Numbered from the stretch's first letter, positions 32,762 to 44,441 are shown. The stretch is DNA of 64,000 bases from Adenophora triphylla var. japonica (GCA_022495995.1 JAFEMH010005380.1:1-64000); one strand, 5' to 3'. Made by a program: numbers and translations. Notes: generated by a model not told the origin, from the letters alone.

Positions 32762-33496
32762 ATGGTTGCTACACATCTAGGTCCATCGCCAAAGCTCAAC
32801 GCAATGTCTGCTTCTCCTTCTGTCATCGAAGCCAAAATCAAAGAAACTAGTTCCATCTCAATGGTTAATTCTCCTCCCAACACTCAAGCTACACAAGGGA
32901 TCGATGCTCTAAAGGCCCGTCTAGAAGATGAAGTGAATCAAATGGTCGAAGTGCATGCCCATGTCTTATTTACTCACTTCCAACGACAAATGGAGGGGAA
33001 ATTTCAAACTCGCCTACGAGCCCAGGGCGATTACTATAAGGAAGAGGTTGAAACACTTCAAACCCGTCTACAAGTACAAAAGGAATACTACGAAGAAGAA
33101 ATCAAAGCACTTCGTACCTACCTGCAAGCTCAAGAAGAATATTGGGATCATGCCTACCTTAATAGATTCAACCATTTCAACGCCGGCAAATACCCTACTC
33201 CTCCTCCTCCCAAGAAGAAAAAGAAGAAGAGGCACTATGACAAACTTGAAGGAATCACTCAAGAAGAACTCCTCGATGTTCTTGTCAAGAATGAAAAGAT
33301 CAAATCAAGGGAAGGTGGTCCTCCTAAGAATATGGGGCCTAATCACGCTCATCACTTATTCTGCAAGTACCACAACTTCACTTGCCACGACACCAACATT
33401 TGCCACCACTTGAAGGATATCATCCAAGACCTCTTTGACAATGGAGAGTTAGAACGTCTCAACATCATCACTAACCCTCTCCCTCATAATTCATGA
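32762..33496 (+). CDS. Gag-like protein of the non-autonomous LTR element
   Basis: A 244-codon frame starting MVATHLGPSPKLNAM. Residues about 48-135 are a charged helix, probably a coiled coil, with three 18-residue repeats (TRLRAQGDYYKEEVETLQ and variants). PTPPPPKKKKKKRHYDKL follows, a basic nucleic-acid-binding segment. The C-terminus has FCKYHNFTCHDTNICHHLKD and IIQDLFDNGELERL, the YCxYHxxxGHxTxxCxxLKxxIExLIxxGxL signature found in Tat-type gypsy gag proteins. It would build particles and bind the element RNA. The frame is intact, and no protease or polymerase is attached. Confidence 0.75.
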   Translation: MVATHLGPSPKLNAMSASPSVIEAKIKETSSISMVNSPPNTQATQGIDALKARLEDEVNQMVEVHAHVLFTHFQRQMEGKFQTRLRAQGDYYKEEVETLQTRLQVQKEYYEEEIKALRTYLQAQEEYWDHAYLNRFNHFNAGKYPTPPPPKKKKKKRHYDKLEGITQEELLDVLVKNEKIKSREGGPPKNMGPNHAHHLFCKYHNFTCHDTNICHHLKDIIQDLFDNGELERLNIITNPLPHNS

Positions 33497-33499
33497 AGA

Positions 33500-35380
33500 A
33501 AATGAAGCTCCGAGAAGAAATCTACACTTACCACTTTGGGGCTACAACTATCATCTCCTTTTCTCCGTTGATAGAAGTAGATTAGGTTAAATTTCCAAGT
33601 ATGAACTCGAAGAGTCATTCTATCTTTCTAGTACCTCTCATCTTCTCTAGTTTGTGTCATCTAAACTATCAAGTATGTTTTTAAATTCTTCATTAATCAA
33701 AGTCATTTTCTTCTCCTAAACACTGTCCTTAAGGTTGTTATACCTCATGAATATCATTTATAATAATGGACCCTCCATTCCCTAAATCATCATTGAAAAA
33801 AAAAATAGAAACTTCTAAACGAGTTTAAGAAGAAAGTTATCATTAGAAGGCTTAAGGGCTAAACATTATCCCTACTGAAAGTCAAAGGTCAACAAACGAA
33901 GAAAGCTAAAAGGTGTTGATGTCAACCCTCATTCCAAGAAGAGTGGGGCTACTCAATCCAAAGCTTTGAGAGTACAAAAAAAAAAAAAACTCTCAAGCAT
34001 TCATCACCCCCACAGCAAAAGTGAAAACTTCAAATGTATGAAGGACTCTCCCACAAAGAAGAGGAGTCAGATGGTACCAACAAAAAAAATGAAGATTACT
34101 CAACATCCTCTTTCATCAAGTGAAGAAGACTTTCAGTATCAAGAAAAATGTTTACCCTTAAGTCATACTAATGATTGACTTTCTTCTCAAACTTATTTAG
34201 AAATTTCTAGATGATGCACGGTCCATTAAAGGTAGAACAACTTTTCTAGATCCATGAGCCAAGTAGCGTTTCTTGTTGAGTCTAGAGGCTTCATGTTAGC
34301 CACTCTCATACACACTCTTGAAATCCAAGCATCAAAACTGGGGCTTCCTAATCTTTCCTCCCCCAGTCAATCTCTACTTCAACTCTTCAAAATAATCAAA
34401 TCTACATTAGGTGCTTTCCTCTTTGCTTCTCACTCTCATCATTGGAGAATACCCTTCTCCAAAGAGTCAATGGTTGGATCACCTTCCAAAGAATAGAGTC
34501 CGTCTCTCCTCAACTAACTTAAGATCTCATTTCTCTCTCCTCAATAAGATTTTCTCTACTGAGTTCTCTTCGAGTTAGCATACTATTTAAAAAAAAAAAG
34601 AAGAAAAAAAAGACGCAAAAGAGATGCCCGCTAGATTGAAAACCCGAAAGGGAGGTCTAGGTAAAAACCAGGGTGCGTCACAGAAAAAAGGAAAAAGAAA
34701 AAAAATCAAGGACAAAGGGAGACTATTCTTCAACCTTCTTTATCGAACCTCATTTGATCCTCTTCAAATCAAATCAACAAGGAGAGCCTTCTTCAATCAT
34801 CTTCAAATCAAGAGAACAGACTCACAAGCCAGTTCACAAAGTCATCTACCACTTGCAAGCAACTTGGAGCTTGAGACAGCAAAGGACCTTGGACATAGAG
34901 CCATTACGACAGTCGACAGATTTGTAGCCGTTTGCCTCCTAGAGACACGATTCAAGGAGGAAATAAGAATGAAGATTCGCAACAGGCCTAGATGTGTTCA
35001 CACAAGGCTACTCATTGAAATTCAGCCTTGCTGACTAGCAACAGATTCTGCAAAACCTGATTTGGTCCCAACTTGTCAAACACAAGTTCACTTCTATAGT
35101 TCACCCATCTCAAATATAAATCCTTACAAATGTCCCTACATGTCCATATACCATATACTCATACATAAACTCACCACCAAAATGACCAACCAGCCATTTG
35201 CATGAACAGACATGGGCACCACCACATGAGTCCAATTAAACAACTAAAATCTGAAAAATCTATTTGGAATCTATTATGTGCTAACAAGAACAAAAATGTA
35301 AGAATCATTAGGGTCCATCCGAGACCAACATTCATATATCCTTGCATTACAGGAGCCGACAGAACCTCCACCTCAACCGA
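33500..35380 (+). other. Interior of the gag-only element, no domain recognised
   Basis: Purine-rich, with several 70-136-codon ORFs (for example 34624-35034, Lys/Arg/Ser-rich) that match no family I know. The missing pol region would normally lie here. Confidence 0.5.
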
Positions 35381-35384
35381 AAAC

Positions 35385-35790
35385 TTCAAAGTCTGTGACG
35401 GCTGCAAACTTCAAGTCCGTGACCTTGGCAACATCAACAAAGTCTGTGACGGCAGCAACCTTCAAGTCCGTGACCTCGGCAACAACTTCAAAGTCTGTGA
35501 CGGCACCAAACTTCAAGTTCGTGACCTCGGCAACATCAACAAAGTCTGTGATGACAGCAAACTTCAAGTCTGTGACCTCGACAACATCAACAAAGTCTTT
35601 GACGGCAGCAAACTTCAAGTTTGTGACCTCGGCAACACCAACAAAGTATGTGACGGTAGCAAACTTCAAGTCTGTGACCTTGGAAACACCAACAAAGTCT
35701 GTGACGCAGCAAACTTCAAGTCCATGACCTTGACATCCACAATAAAGTCTGTGACGGCAGCAACGACAACAAAGTTCGTGATCTCGACAA
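35385..35790 (+). repeat. 51-bp coding-compatible tandem repeat
   Basis: Seven to eight units with a period of 51 bp (the same motif at 35391 and 35442). Each contains AAGTCTGTGACGGCAGCAAA, CTTCAAGTCCGTGACCTCGG and CAACATCAACA. As 51 is divisible by three, frames on both strands stay open (Thr/Ser/Lys-rich in one frame). It ends about 300 bp before the 3' LTR. Confidence 0.9.
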
Positions 35791-36092
35791 CAACGGCAAC
35801 ATCAGTAACCTCGGGCGGCGCATCATCAATAACGGGTATCATCAGAATTGCGTCAAGTCCATGATTTCTCAGTAAGATCTTACCTTTTGTCCTTCAAATT
35901 GGCTTTTCAAAAATGTTTTTCAAAATACCTAAAACTGCCTTTTTAAGTATTTTGGAGTCAAACTACGTTTTGGTCTGATTCTCCAATAGAGATACGTAGG
36001 CAGCCGTGCGACATGACCATCCCAATCTTCAGAATGATGTCTTTTCTATCGATGACATGACTTCTTCCATAAGTCTTGTCACTTAGGGGCTC

Positions 36093-37075
36093 TGTAGACA
36101 CCCCATTCTGAACCAATAATTTCATGATTACACTACTCTTCGTCTCTCTTTTGTGTTTTGATGAAAGCATATTAGTTTCGTCATGTTTCGTTAAGTTTCT
36201 AACTAACCTCATTAGTTTTGGGACCTAAATGACTAACGGAATAACTGAAGAGGACAAAATTGTCATTTGACTAGTTATTCCGCGCAGGACATACGTGTCT
36301 TGCACCAGACAACCCCTCTGCAGGATGTGTAGAATCACTTTTCTTCTCCGTTTCAATCTCTTTTCTTGATAAATATCATCAAATCCGGGTATCCAATGAT
36401 TGTAGAGTTCCAGAACCTTCCTTGGGAGGAATCCCAATCCACCTTTACCTCTTAAAACCCCTATAAATACCTGATGACTTTCAGTATTTCGGATCCCCAA
36501 TTCAAGACGGTCAATCCCCTAAAATTTACTGGTTTCTCTCCTTGAAAGATTCCTATAAATCACTCATAAACAAACACCTAAATTCGTTTATCAACCTTGT
36601 TGATCAACGAACAAGCCTAGAATCGAGGCGGAACTCCGTCCAAATCATTTCTCGACCAATAAGACACCTTAGAACCACGTTCTAAACCAAACACTCCCTA
36701 AATACAAGGTAAACTGCTATATTTTAATTTCTTCTCCTCAACCCCTCTAATTGCTTTAGAGTAGTGTAACCCCATTAAAAGGGTTAGCCTAGAGTCCCTT
36801 TAATCCATGGAGGCAATCTCGAAGCCAACAACCCGACATTTCTAATTAAGAAATTAATTAGGGTTTTCTTATTTAAATATTGTTTGATTGATAATACTCA
36901 ATTGGCAAGACCGATCTCCGAATTGGGTGGAATGGGTGCTCCTCGACCTTCCCATCCATAAATTAACCCCCGAACCTTCGAATCTCTTGAAACTTTCAAA
37001 AAGGTTTTTCTTATTGTTTTCCTAAATAAATAATAAGTGGCGACTCCGTTCTTCAAATAAAATCGCATCGCTACA
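36093..37075 (+). repeat. 3' LTR of the gag-only element
   Basis: Begins TGTAGACACCCCATTCTG and ends GCATCGCTACA. It differs from the 5' LTR by scattered substitutions and short indels (for example a TTTTTTTTAATTACTTTA block at 31070 missing near 36757), so the insertion is not very recent. Confidence 0.88.
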
Positions 37076-37080
37076 GAGAT

Positions 37081-37903
37081 TAATATTCCCCACCACTTTC
37101 ACTTTTTAGCACCTTAATTTTCTAGTTTAATTGATTCTTAACTTCATTTTTATAGAGAGTGAACTTCTTTATAGCTTCATCTTTACTTTTGATGAGGTAC
37201 ACATAGCAATATTTTGTGCTATCATCAACAAAAGTCACAAAGTACTTATTGCCACCACATGATTGTGTTGATTTGAAGTCGCATATGTCTGTGTGAACTA
37301 ACTCGAGTGTTTCACTATTTCTTGTTATTGTATGGAATGAAGGTTTTGTAAATTTTTCTTCTACACAAGTTTCACATTTGTGTTTGCAATCAACTTTAAA
37401 TTTGGCTATGCAATTCAGTTAATTAATCTACGAATGACATCATAATTAACATGTTCTAATCTAACATGCCATAAATGGGAAGACTCAATCAAGTAAACGA
37501 AATAATTAGTCATTGCGTTTAGTTTTGGCTTAATCACCATTACATTAGGTTTCACCACCATCACACTTAACTTAAGCATCCCATCATTCACATACCCTTT
37601 TCCTACAAACATTACATTCTTGGACAAAGTGACAACATTAGATTCAAACACAATACGAAAACTATGCTTAATTAAAATTGAGCCGGACTTCAAGTTCTTT
37701 CGGATATCGGGCACATAGAGAAAATTGTTGAGAGTCAATTCCTTTCCAAATATCATCTTCAAAACCACCTTCCTTTGACCTTTGATGTCGAAAGTGGCTG
37801 AATTTCCCATAAACAACTTTTCGCCGTTTTCCATAGCTTCAAAAGTACTAAACATGTATTTGTTGTAGAACACATGTTTAGTAGCACCGGTGTCAATCCA
37901 CCA
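37081..37903 (-). pseudogene. Copia protease and integrase N-terminal part
   Basis: Just after an in-frame TAG comes WWIDTGATKHV, with the D-T-G protease motif, then LYVPDIRKNLKSGS and SHLWHVRLEHVNYDVIRRLI (GAG-pre-integrase). After a one-base shift near 37416 the HKCETC zinc pair, LVHTDICDFKS (first catalytic D) and FVTFVDDSTKYCYVYL (second D) follow, ending at SGGEY where the LTR element is inserted. Further in-frame stops lie near the end. Confidence 0.85.
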
Positions 37904-38918
37904 CTAATTTAGATTCGATCCCACCATATTCACCTCGGAAACTACCGCCGCAAGTTGTTTATCAGACAAATCTCTATCTATGTCTTCCACCATGTTTGCT
38001 TCACGAGCTTTCTTTGGCATCCTACAAGTTGAAGCCTTGTGGCCTTCACCACCACAATTGAAACAAGTTCCTGTGAACCTGATCTTGGAAACCCCTCTTT
38101 GAGGCTTCAAATTGAAAGACCTCTTAGTTGTTCCAACTTTGACTTTATCCTTACCTTTGCCTTTGGAGCTTTGGCCATGCTCTACCATATTGGCTTTGGC
38201 CACACTTGGGGTAAACCTTTTCTCGACAAATCTATTGCCTTCCTCAATGCTCAGTCGAAGGATAATCCCTTTACTGTTCATCTCCTTTCGCTTATGCTTT
38301 AGGTAATTCTTGAAATCATTCCAAGCAGGAGGCAACTTTTCAATCATTGCAGCCACTTGAAAGCTTTCACTTAGCACCATACCCTCGGCATGTATCTCGT
38401 GCAAAATCATTTGAAACTCATCCACTTGAGACTTCAAAGTTTTTTAGTCCACCATTTTAAAATCAAGGAAACGGGCAACAATAAACTTGTTTGTTCCCGA
38501 ATCCTCAATTTTGTACTTGTGGTCCAAGGACTCCCACAATTTCTTAGCATTCCTTTTCTCTCTAAACACATTATAGAGAGCATCAGACAGTACATTAAGA
38601 ACATAGTTCTTGCAAAGTAATTCCCCATGTTTCCACGTTTGAACCACATCCAAGGTTGTTACATCGTTCTCGTTTTCGGCCATATTTGGCATATCTCCTT
38701 GTAGATACTTAGCCAAATTTAGAGTGGTCAAATAGAAAAGCATCTTTTGCTGTCACCTCTTGAAGTCGTGGCCAACAAACTTTTCTGGATTTTCATCATG
38801 GGGGGTTGAGATGTGCACAATTTGAGGATTTATCACAACAGTAGTGCCTTGAGAACCATTTCCAGTTTGGGTCACAACCACTGTTTCCTTTTCAGTTACA
38901 TTCTGTTCAGTAGCCATT
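37904..38918 (-). pseudogene. Copia gag polyprotein
   Basis: Starts MATEQNVTEKETVVV at 38918. The UBN2-type gag core shows FYLTTLNLAKYLQ, LWESLDHKYKIED and VAAMIEKLPPAWNDFKNYLK, and the CCHC knuckle is CFNCGGEGHKASTC. One frame runs through, broken only by stops: TGA near 38750 where the family has Trp, TAA near 38443, and TAG at the gag/protease border. No LTR or tRNA-Met primer site could be recognised upstream. Confidence 0.85.
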
Positions 38919-38944
38919 TCTGTAAAACGTATCCCTTCCAAAGG

Positions 38945-40690
38945 GAATAAGTCTTAAAATTGTGGGAAAATTACAATAACCAAAAGAAATGAATTACAGA
39001 AATTGAAATACAAATATAAACTGAATAAATTTGAAGAAACAAAACGGCAGTAACAATTCTTGTTGTGCACGAGCCCTGATGAATCAGTCTCCTTAATACT
39101 TATTCGTCCCCTCACCGATAGTGCTTGAGGTTGCATTGTATGCGAGTCTCCTATAATAGAACGTGCGGACCGGGGGAATTTGCACCTAAAGTTCCTGGCG
39201 AATTGGCAGTGTGTCTAGAGAGTATCACCACGATGCAGAAATGAAAAGATGCAAAGGAAGAGATTAAACAATATGCAGGAAGAGAGAGATCAGAGGTTAC
39301 TGGAAAACTTGGGGTTATCTTCAAATGGTTTGTCGCTCCATCTTATAATCATAAATGGCCAAACTGAACAGTAATCATCAATTACATAATCAACACCATT
39401 TTAATTTCGTATGACTGTTACAAAAAGGAATAAATCAAACATATATTAAGCTTGAGTAGTGGCTGTTACAAGTATGTTCGTGATCATGAGAATTTATTTC
39501 TGATTCACAAATAAAAAAATAGCAAAACGTGGGTTAGCGCGAGTAGGCCAATTTGGCACATAAGTTCGGTAGTTCGAAGCCCATTTTGGTCCATGATTTG
39601 CACCCCCATGTGCACCTGTGCGCAAGAGAGAGTCTCTATGTCACACATTCATACCCCTTATCAAAGTGTAGAAGTATTTAAACTTGCTAGATTTTACATT
39701 CCTATTCAATGTGGAATAACCACATTTTTCCATTTCAACCCAATAACTTTGAGCCTTAATATCTCATTCATCCATTAACCATTTTGGACAAATAAATATT
39801 TGATTTAAATGTTCTCATGGAGTACAATACAAAACCACATTCAATTTGATCATTTAACAAATAACCCATTTAGAAAAAAAAATCAAATTTCTTTCACACC
39901 CACTTATATTTTCCAACAAATGTTTCCTAAATCCATTGGAATTTCTCCAAATAATTGAATTCGAGCTAAAGACAACTTATTTTAACTTCCCAAAAAAGGA
40001 TATCTCAAAGGTTAAACCCTAGAAACAAAAATGAGGTGAACGCCAGAGGTAGAAAAGGTGATCGCCGAAGGCGAAGAAGAAGGTGATCGTCGGAGGGGTT
40101 GGGTAGGGAGAGGAAGTGCGGGCGTGTGTTATGTGTGTGCACATGAGTTTTTTTGTAATAATCATTTTAATACAAGGAATAATTTGTAGTATTAGATAAT
40201 GCATATTTTTTTTGTAAATTTACTTAGTTTGAGAAACTTTTTGGTAAAAACCCCTAATACATGAGTTTGAGTAAAGCAAAATTGAACTAAAATTTTTGGA
40301 TTAAAATGCTAACAAGAAGACTTTATTATCTATTGGGCCATTTATCAATGCAGAATATTTTAATGGCCCAACATTAAGTCACCAGTTTTTCGGCCCATGT
40401 AGCATCTGAGTTGTCAATCAATTGAATTGAATAGAATCGACGTCGTTTAATTGCCGATGGTGTAGACGCCAAGTTGCCAACCAGCGACGCCAAAACAGAT
40501 TCTGTAACCGCAGAAAAATAAGAAAACACTGAAAAGATACTTTTGGGTCCCACTGATTACTCCTTCGCACGTTCTTCAAACCCCCTCTCACAAATCCCGC
40601 TTGAAACACTGCCTATCCCGCTCCCTTCACACGTCTGTTACCAATGCTCCCATCACCCTCATTATAATTACCAATTACTCCTCCCTCCTA
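38945..40690. other. Unassigned region
   Basis: No gene supported. 39130-39330 may belong to the copia leader or LTR. Short polar ORFs on both strands near 40020-40130 come from a purine-rich GAAGGCGAAGAAGAAGG stretch. Confidence 0.4.
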
Positions 40691-41702
40691 TTTCATTTGC
40701 CCCAAATTAAATAATTTTTTTTTCAAATAATATCATTTTAAAAATCTAAATTTCAAAATAACCCACATTTGAAATATGATCAACTTTTTGAAACTCGCTA
40801 CATGGTATAGCGAATTTATAATTTAATCGGTTAAAATCGCTACACGATGTAGCGAATTTAAATGTGCTCAATTTTATTTTAGTTTATGCTATTAAAAAAA
40901 CTAAAATTTGAACTCATTACACAGTGTAGCGAGTTCAAATTGACAATGCTAAAAAGGTCCAACGCAAAGTAAGTTTGTACTCCGCCTCACTTTAAATTAC
41001 AAAATAATAATATAAAAATTATGTATTAATAAAGAAAACTAAATAGAAATATTATTTTTTTCCATCTCAAATAAATACTTTAAAAAAATATACTTTTATA
41101 AGAAATTATATTCTTCATTTCAAAAATAAATATTAATTTCGATTCAAAATAACCAAAAAATAATACTACATTTTTTATCCAAATAAATGAGCATTACTTC
41201 CTTCAACCCAATCTCAATGAATATTTTAAAAAATAATATTATTTCATTCGTCTCTAAAATTAATGTTAGTACATTCGTCTCAAAATATGACATTAAGATG
41301 ATATTAAATTTTTAGACGAATAAAGTGATATTCTTTTTTTAAATGTTCATTGAGACGAAGGAAGAAATGTTCATTTTTTTTTTACATAGAAAAAAATTCT
41401 ACTTTTTAAGAAAAAAATTCCTTCAATTCAAATATTAATTTCGTCCCAAATTTAATACTACTTTTTATATCAAAAAAAAATGTTTCCTTTGTCTCAATGA
41501 ACATTTTAAAAAAGAATACTACTTTACTTGTCTGAGACGAAGACACTAACATTATAAACATTAATTTTTACAAAAAAAAAAAATACTACATCGTCTAAAA
41601 AAATAAATTACCATCTTCGTCCCAATGAATATTTTATAAAATATTACTTCATTTATTTAAAAAATTAATGTCATATATTAAAACGAAGGCACTAACATTA
41701 CA

Positions 41703-42172
41703 GGAAATTTGCCTCATAAGTTTCTTTTGGAACAAATCACTTTCCACTAAGTTCCTCATTGTATTAAAATGCCCCCATAAGTTCTCATGTTGTATTATGT
41801 ATAATACAATATTTAATTATGCAGTAGTTTAAAATCATAATACTGCATCCGCACCACCGCCTCCGCCACAGCCCAGCTCCGCCGTCGCCGTCTGCTATCG
41901 CCGCATGCCGGATTCCGGTCAATTTTCGCCGAAATCCGGTCAATTTTCACCGGAATTCGGCCGCCGATCGCCGGAATTCGGTCGCCGGAGGTCAAAATCT
42001 GGTCGCCGGTCCATGGGCTTCGGACTCCGGTCACCGGCGGCCGCCGGAATGCAGTATTATGGCCTTAATTGATGTTGTATTTTCGAAACATAATACAACA
42101 TCATAATAAAACATGGGGAAGAAACTTATCGGCTATTATGAAACTTTTTTAGAACTTATCGGGTATAGTCCC
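41703..42172. mobile_element. Mutator-like MITE with 9-bp duplication and GC-rich core
   Basis: AACATTACA flanks it at 41694-41702 and 42173-42181. The ends pair as GGAAATTTGCCTCATAAG with CTTATCGGGTATAGTCCC. The middle (about 41848-42050) is strikingly GC-rich with repeated GGTCGCCGG/CCGGTCAATTTTC units, itself bordered by the inverted motif ATACTGCAT...ATGCAGTAT. A GC-rich core in AT-rich arms suggests a captured gene fragment. Confidence 0.8.
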
Positions 42173-42442
42173 AACATTACAAACATTAGTTTTTGAGGCA
42201 AATGAAGCAGTATTATTTTTTTAAATATTCATTGGGATGAAAAAAGTAATGTTCATTTTTTTGAACAAAAAATGTAGTATTATTTTTTGGTTATTAATTT
42301 TGAGTAGTAATATTTATTTTTGAAATGAAGATTATAATTTTTTTATAGAAGTATATTTTTTAAAGTATTTATTTGAAATGGAAAAAATAATATTTCTATT
42401 TAGTTTTCTTTATTAATACATAATTTTTGTATTATTAGTTTA

Positions 42443-43573
42443 CTCCCTCCGTCCCGCTACAAACTGCACACTTTTCTCATTGGGCGTCCCATTACAAACT
42501 GCACACTTCCTAAAATGGCAAAGAATTTTTACTATTTCCTCCACTCATTCTCTCTCCTACATTATTTTAATACTCACAACACCTTTATAATTTACTATTC
42601 CCTCCACTCATTCTCTCTCCTATTTTACTTTTGAGCCGGTCTCCTGTGAGAACATGGGATCCGTCTCATGCATGAGACGGGTCGACCCATGACCCATGGG
42701 GCATGACCCGCCACGTGGCAGCCTTTTATAGGCCAATTTTTTAATTTATTTTTTAAATTTTTTTAATTTTTTTATATTATTTTTTTCAGAGCAAAAGTAA
42801 TAGTTACCATCTCTTAATGTAATGACTGTATACATATAAAGTAACATTGGTCATAAGTAAACGTAATACATGTTTTAAAAAAAATAAAAGCTCGTTTTTA
42901 CCCATTTTTTTCAAATGTAATACAAACTATATGTATTATTTTTGAAATGTAATAACTTATGTATATGAATGTAATAGTTTATACAAGTAAATGTACCACT
43001 TTGATAGATGAAATTGTAACATATTTCTATAGATAATGTAATACTTTTACATGAAAACATATAGTTACCTATACATATGTGTTATAATTATGTACAAATA
43101 CTATTATATATAAATAACACGTTTGTTACATTTTAGTTATAATAAGTATTACTTTTGCCAAACGAAGAAAACATAGGAAAAAACATTATTACTTTTCTGT
43201 ATATATGTATTACTTTAATGTATACAAACTATTACTTTAATGTATACAAACTATTACTTTAATGTATACAAACTATTACTTTATGTTGGCTGAAGGATTG
43301 GGCCAAGACAAATGTGGGCTGATTCCAGCTTGGGCGGCCGCTGATTCCAGCTTGGGCGACCGCCCATATGCAAAAAGCTTGGGCGGAGGCGTGGGTTGGC
43401 TTTGTTGGGCGGGTGATGGGTATGGAACCGACCCGTCTCATGGATGAGATGGGTCATGCTGTTCTCACCCAAGTTTTTGTCTTTACTTTTACACTCACAA
43501 CATTTATATCATTATTTTTTCCTTGATCCCCGCGCAAACAGTAACTGTGTGGTTTCTACCGGGACAGAGGGAG
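42443..43573. mobile_element. Stowaway MITE split by a Mutator-like element
   Basis: Starts CTCCCTCCGTCCCGCTAC and ends ACCGGGACAGAGGGAG, TA on both sides. The AAACTGCACACTT near the left end pairs loosely with the right. Without the insert it would be about 270 bp, as for its relatives at 12777-13043. Confidence 0.82.
42633..43481. mobile_element. 849-bp Mutator-like non-autonomous element
   Basis: TTTACTTTT flanks it at 42624-42632 and 43482-43490. The ends share GTGAGAACA and a subterminal inverted CATGAGACGGGTCG block, but the outermost 12 bases pair poorly. The interior is AT-rich with repeated ATTACTTTAATGTATACAAA (about 43210-43280) and a short GC-rich GGGCGGCCGC patch. No transposase. 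Confidence 0.72.
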
Positions 43574-43924
43574 TATTATTTAAAGTGAGACGGAGTACAA
43601 ACTTACTTTGCTTTAGACCTTTGTAGTATTGTCAATTTGAACTCGCTACACTGTGTAGCGAGTTCAAATTTTAGTTTTTCTTTAATAGCATAAATATTAA
43701 AATAAAATTGAGCAAATTTAAATTCGCTACACCGTGTAGCGAGTTTCAAAAAGTTAGTCATTTTGACAAATAATTTCAAATGTGGGTTATTTTGGGATTT
43801 AGATTTTTAAAATGAAATTATTTGAGAAAAAAATCCAAATTAAATATTATTTTTTCTTAAAACTTTATTTTTAAATAATTTTGTATACAATTTTTTTCAA
43901 TTTTTTCTTAATTTATTAGAGTTG

Positions 43925-44003
43925 CTCTTATGAAAAACTAGTTTTTTCATAACATTATGAGAAAAACTAGTTTTTTCATAACATTATGAAAAAAACTAGT
44001 TTT
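43925..44003 (+). repeat. Triple palindromic AAAACTAGTTTT repeat
   Basis: Three consecutive units of about 28 bp, each a palindrome centred on ACTAGT (ATGAAAAACTAGTTTTTTCAT) and joined by AACATT. Confidence 0.85.
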
Positions 44004-44297
44004 TGAATCCTGTTTAAACTTATGATATGCGTATTGAACCGAAGACCGGTTCAGTAACAAAATTGAACCGTCTTTTGTCAACTCAAATCCAAACGAACAC
44101 ACAGTCACACACAGTAAAACACAGAGTTACGACGCCGCAATAGAGAAATTCATCGAGCTAAATCAAAATTCAATCGAAAATTATTTCGTTTCATACAATT
44201 TATGTAATATATGATTCACTGTCAATTATAGACTATAAATTCATATATTTACAATCATTCCTAATTGTTTTATTCAATACTGGCGATTTTTGATTAG

Positions 44298-44441
44298 GTT
44301 AAGTTGGGCTTACGTGATTTTGAAGATGAAACTGGAGATAATGCTACTGTAATTGATCGAATTCCGCACGAAAATGAAACTGGAGATAATGCTACTGTAA
44401 TTGATCGAATTCTGGACGAAATTGATGATAATCACGAAACA
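44298..44441 (+). CDS. Probable early exon of the FAR1-like gene
   Basis: After TTTTGATTAG the open stretch reads LGLRDFEDETGDNATVID and so on, acidic, ending HETG at a CAG|GTAAGCC donor. A 48-bp unit (starts 44328 and 44376) is duplicated, giving two copies of ETGDNATVIDRI. Acidic N-termini are usual in FAR1/FHY3-like proteins. The donor phase fits the acceptor at 55528, although about 11 kb now separate them, 7.9 kb of that being a copia element. No start codon was fixed; UTR-like sequence lies at about 44090-44180. Confidence 0.45.

Larger units (their letters stand above)
30406..37075 (+). mobile_element. Gag-only LTR retrotransposon (TR-GAG/LARD-like), 6670 bp
   Basis: LTRs of about 1000 bp (30406-31405) and 983 bp (36093-37075) are bounded by GAGAT at 30401-30405 and 37076-37080. 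The left flank (integrase SPFE...) and the right flank (...GGEY) are the two halves of one copia integrase, which proves the insertion. Only a gag-like ORF (32762-33496) is present; no RT, RNase H or integrase was found in the 2.6 kb that follow. A purine-rich ACTTAGGGGCTC precedes the 3' LTR. Together with the AATAAGTGGCGACTCCGTT-type LTR end, this suggests the Tat/Ogre side of Ty3/gypsy, a non-autonomous derivative. Confidence 0.88.
40717..43845. mobile_element. Large foldback element with CTCGCTACAC palindromes
   Basis: The two ends mirror each other. On the left, TCATTTTAAAAATCTAAATT, TTTTTGAAACTCGCTACATG, an ACAGTGTAGCGAGTTC motif and GTTTGTACTCCGCCTCACTT come in that order. On the right the same landmarks come in reverse order and on the opposite strand, ending near 43845. 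The arms are over 600 bp before the insertions are removed. It carries no gene. Two elements sit inside it (41703-42172 in the interior, 42443-43573 in the right arm). Confidence 0.78.

Noticed and set aside
35202..35864. 220-codon ORF in the gag-only element
   Set aside because: Most of it is the 51-bp repeat; composition and position give no sign of a retroelement protein.
41813..42034. 73-codon Arg/Ile/Asp-rich minus-strand ORF
   Set aside because: Low-complexity translation of GC-rich repeats in a MITE core; kept only as a possible captured fragment.
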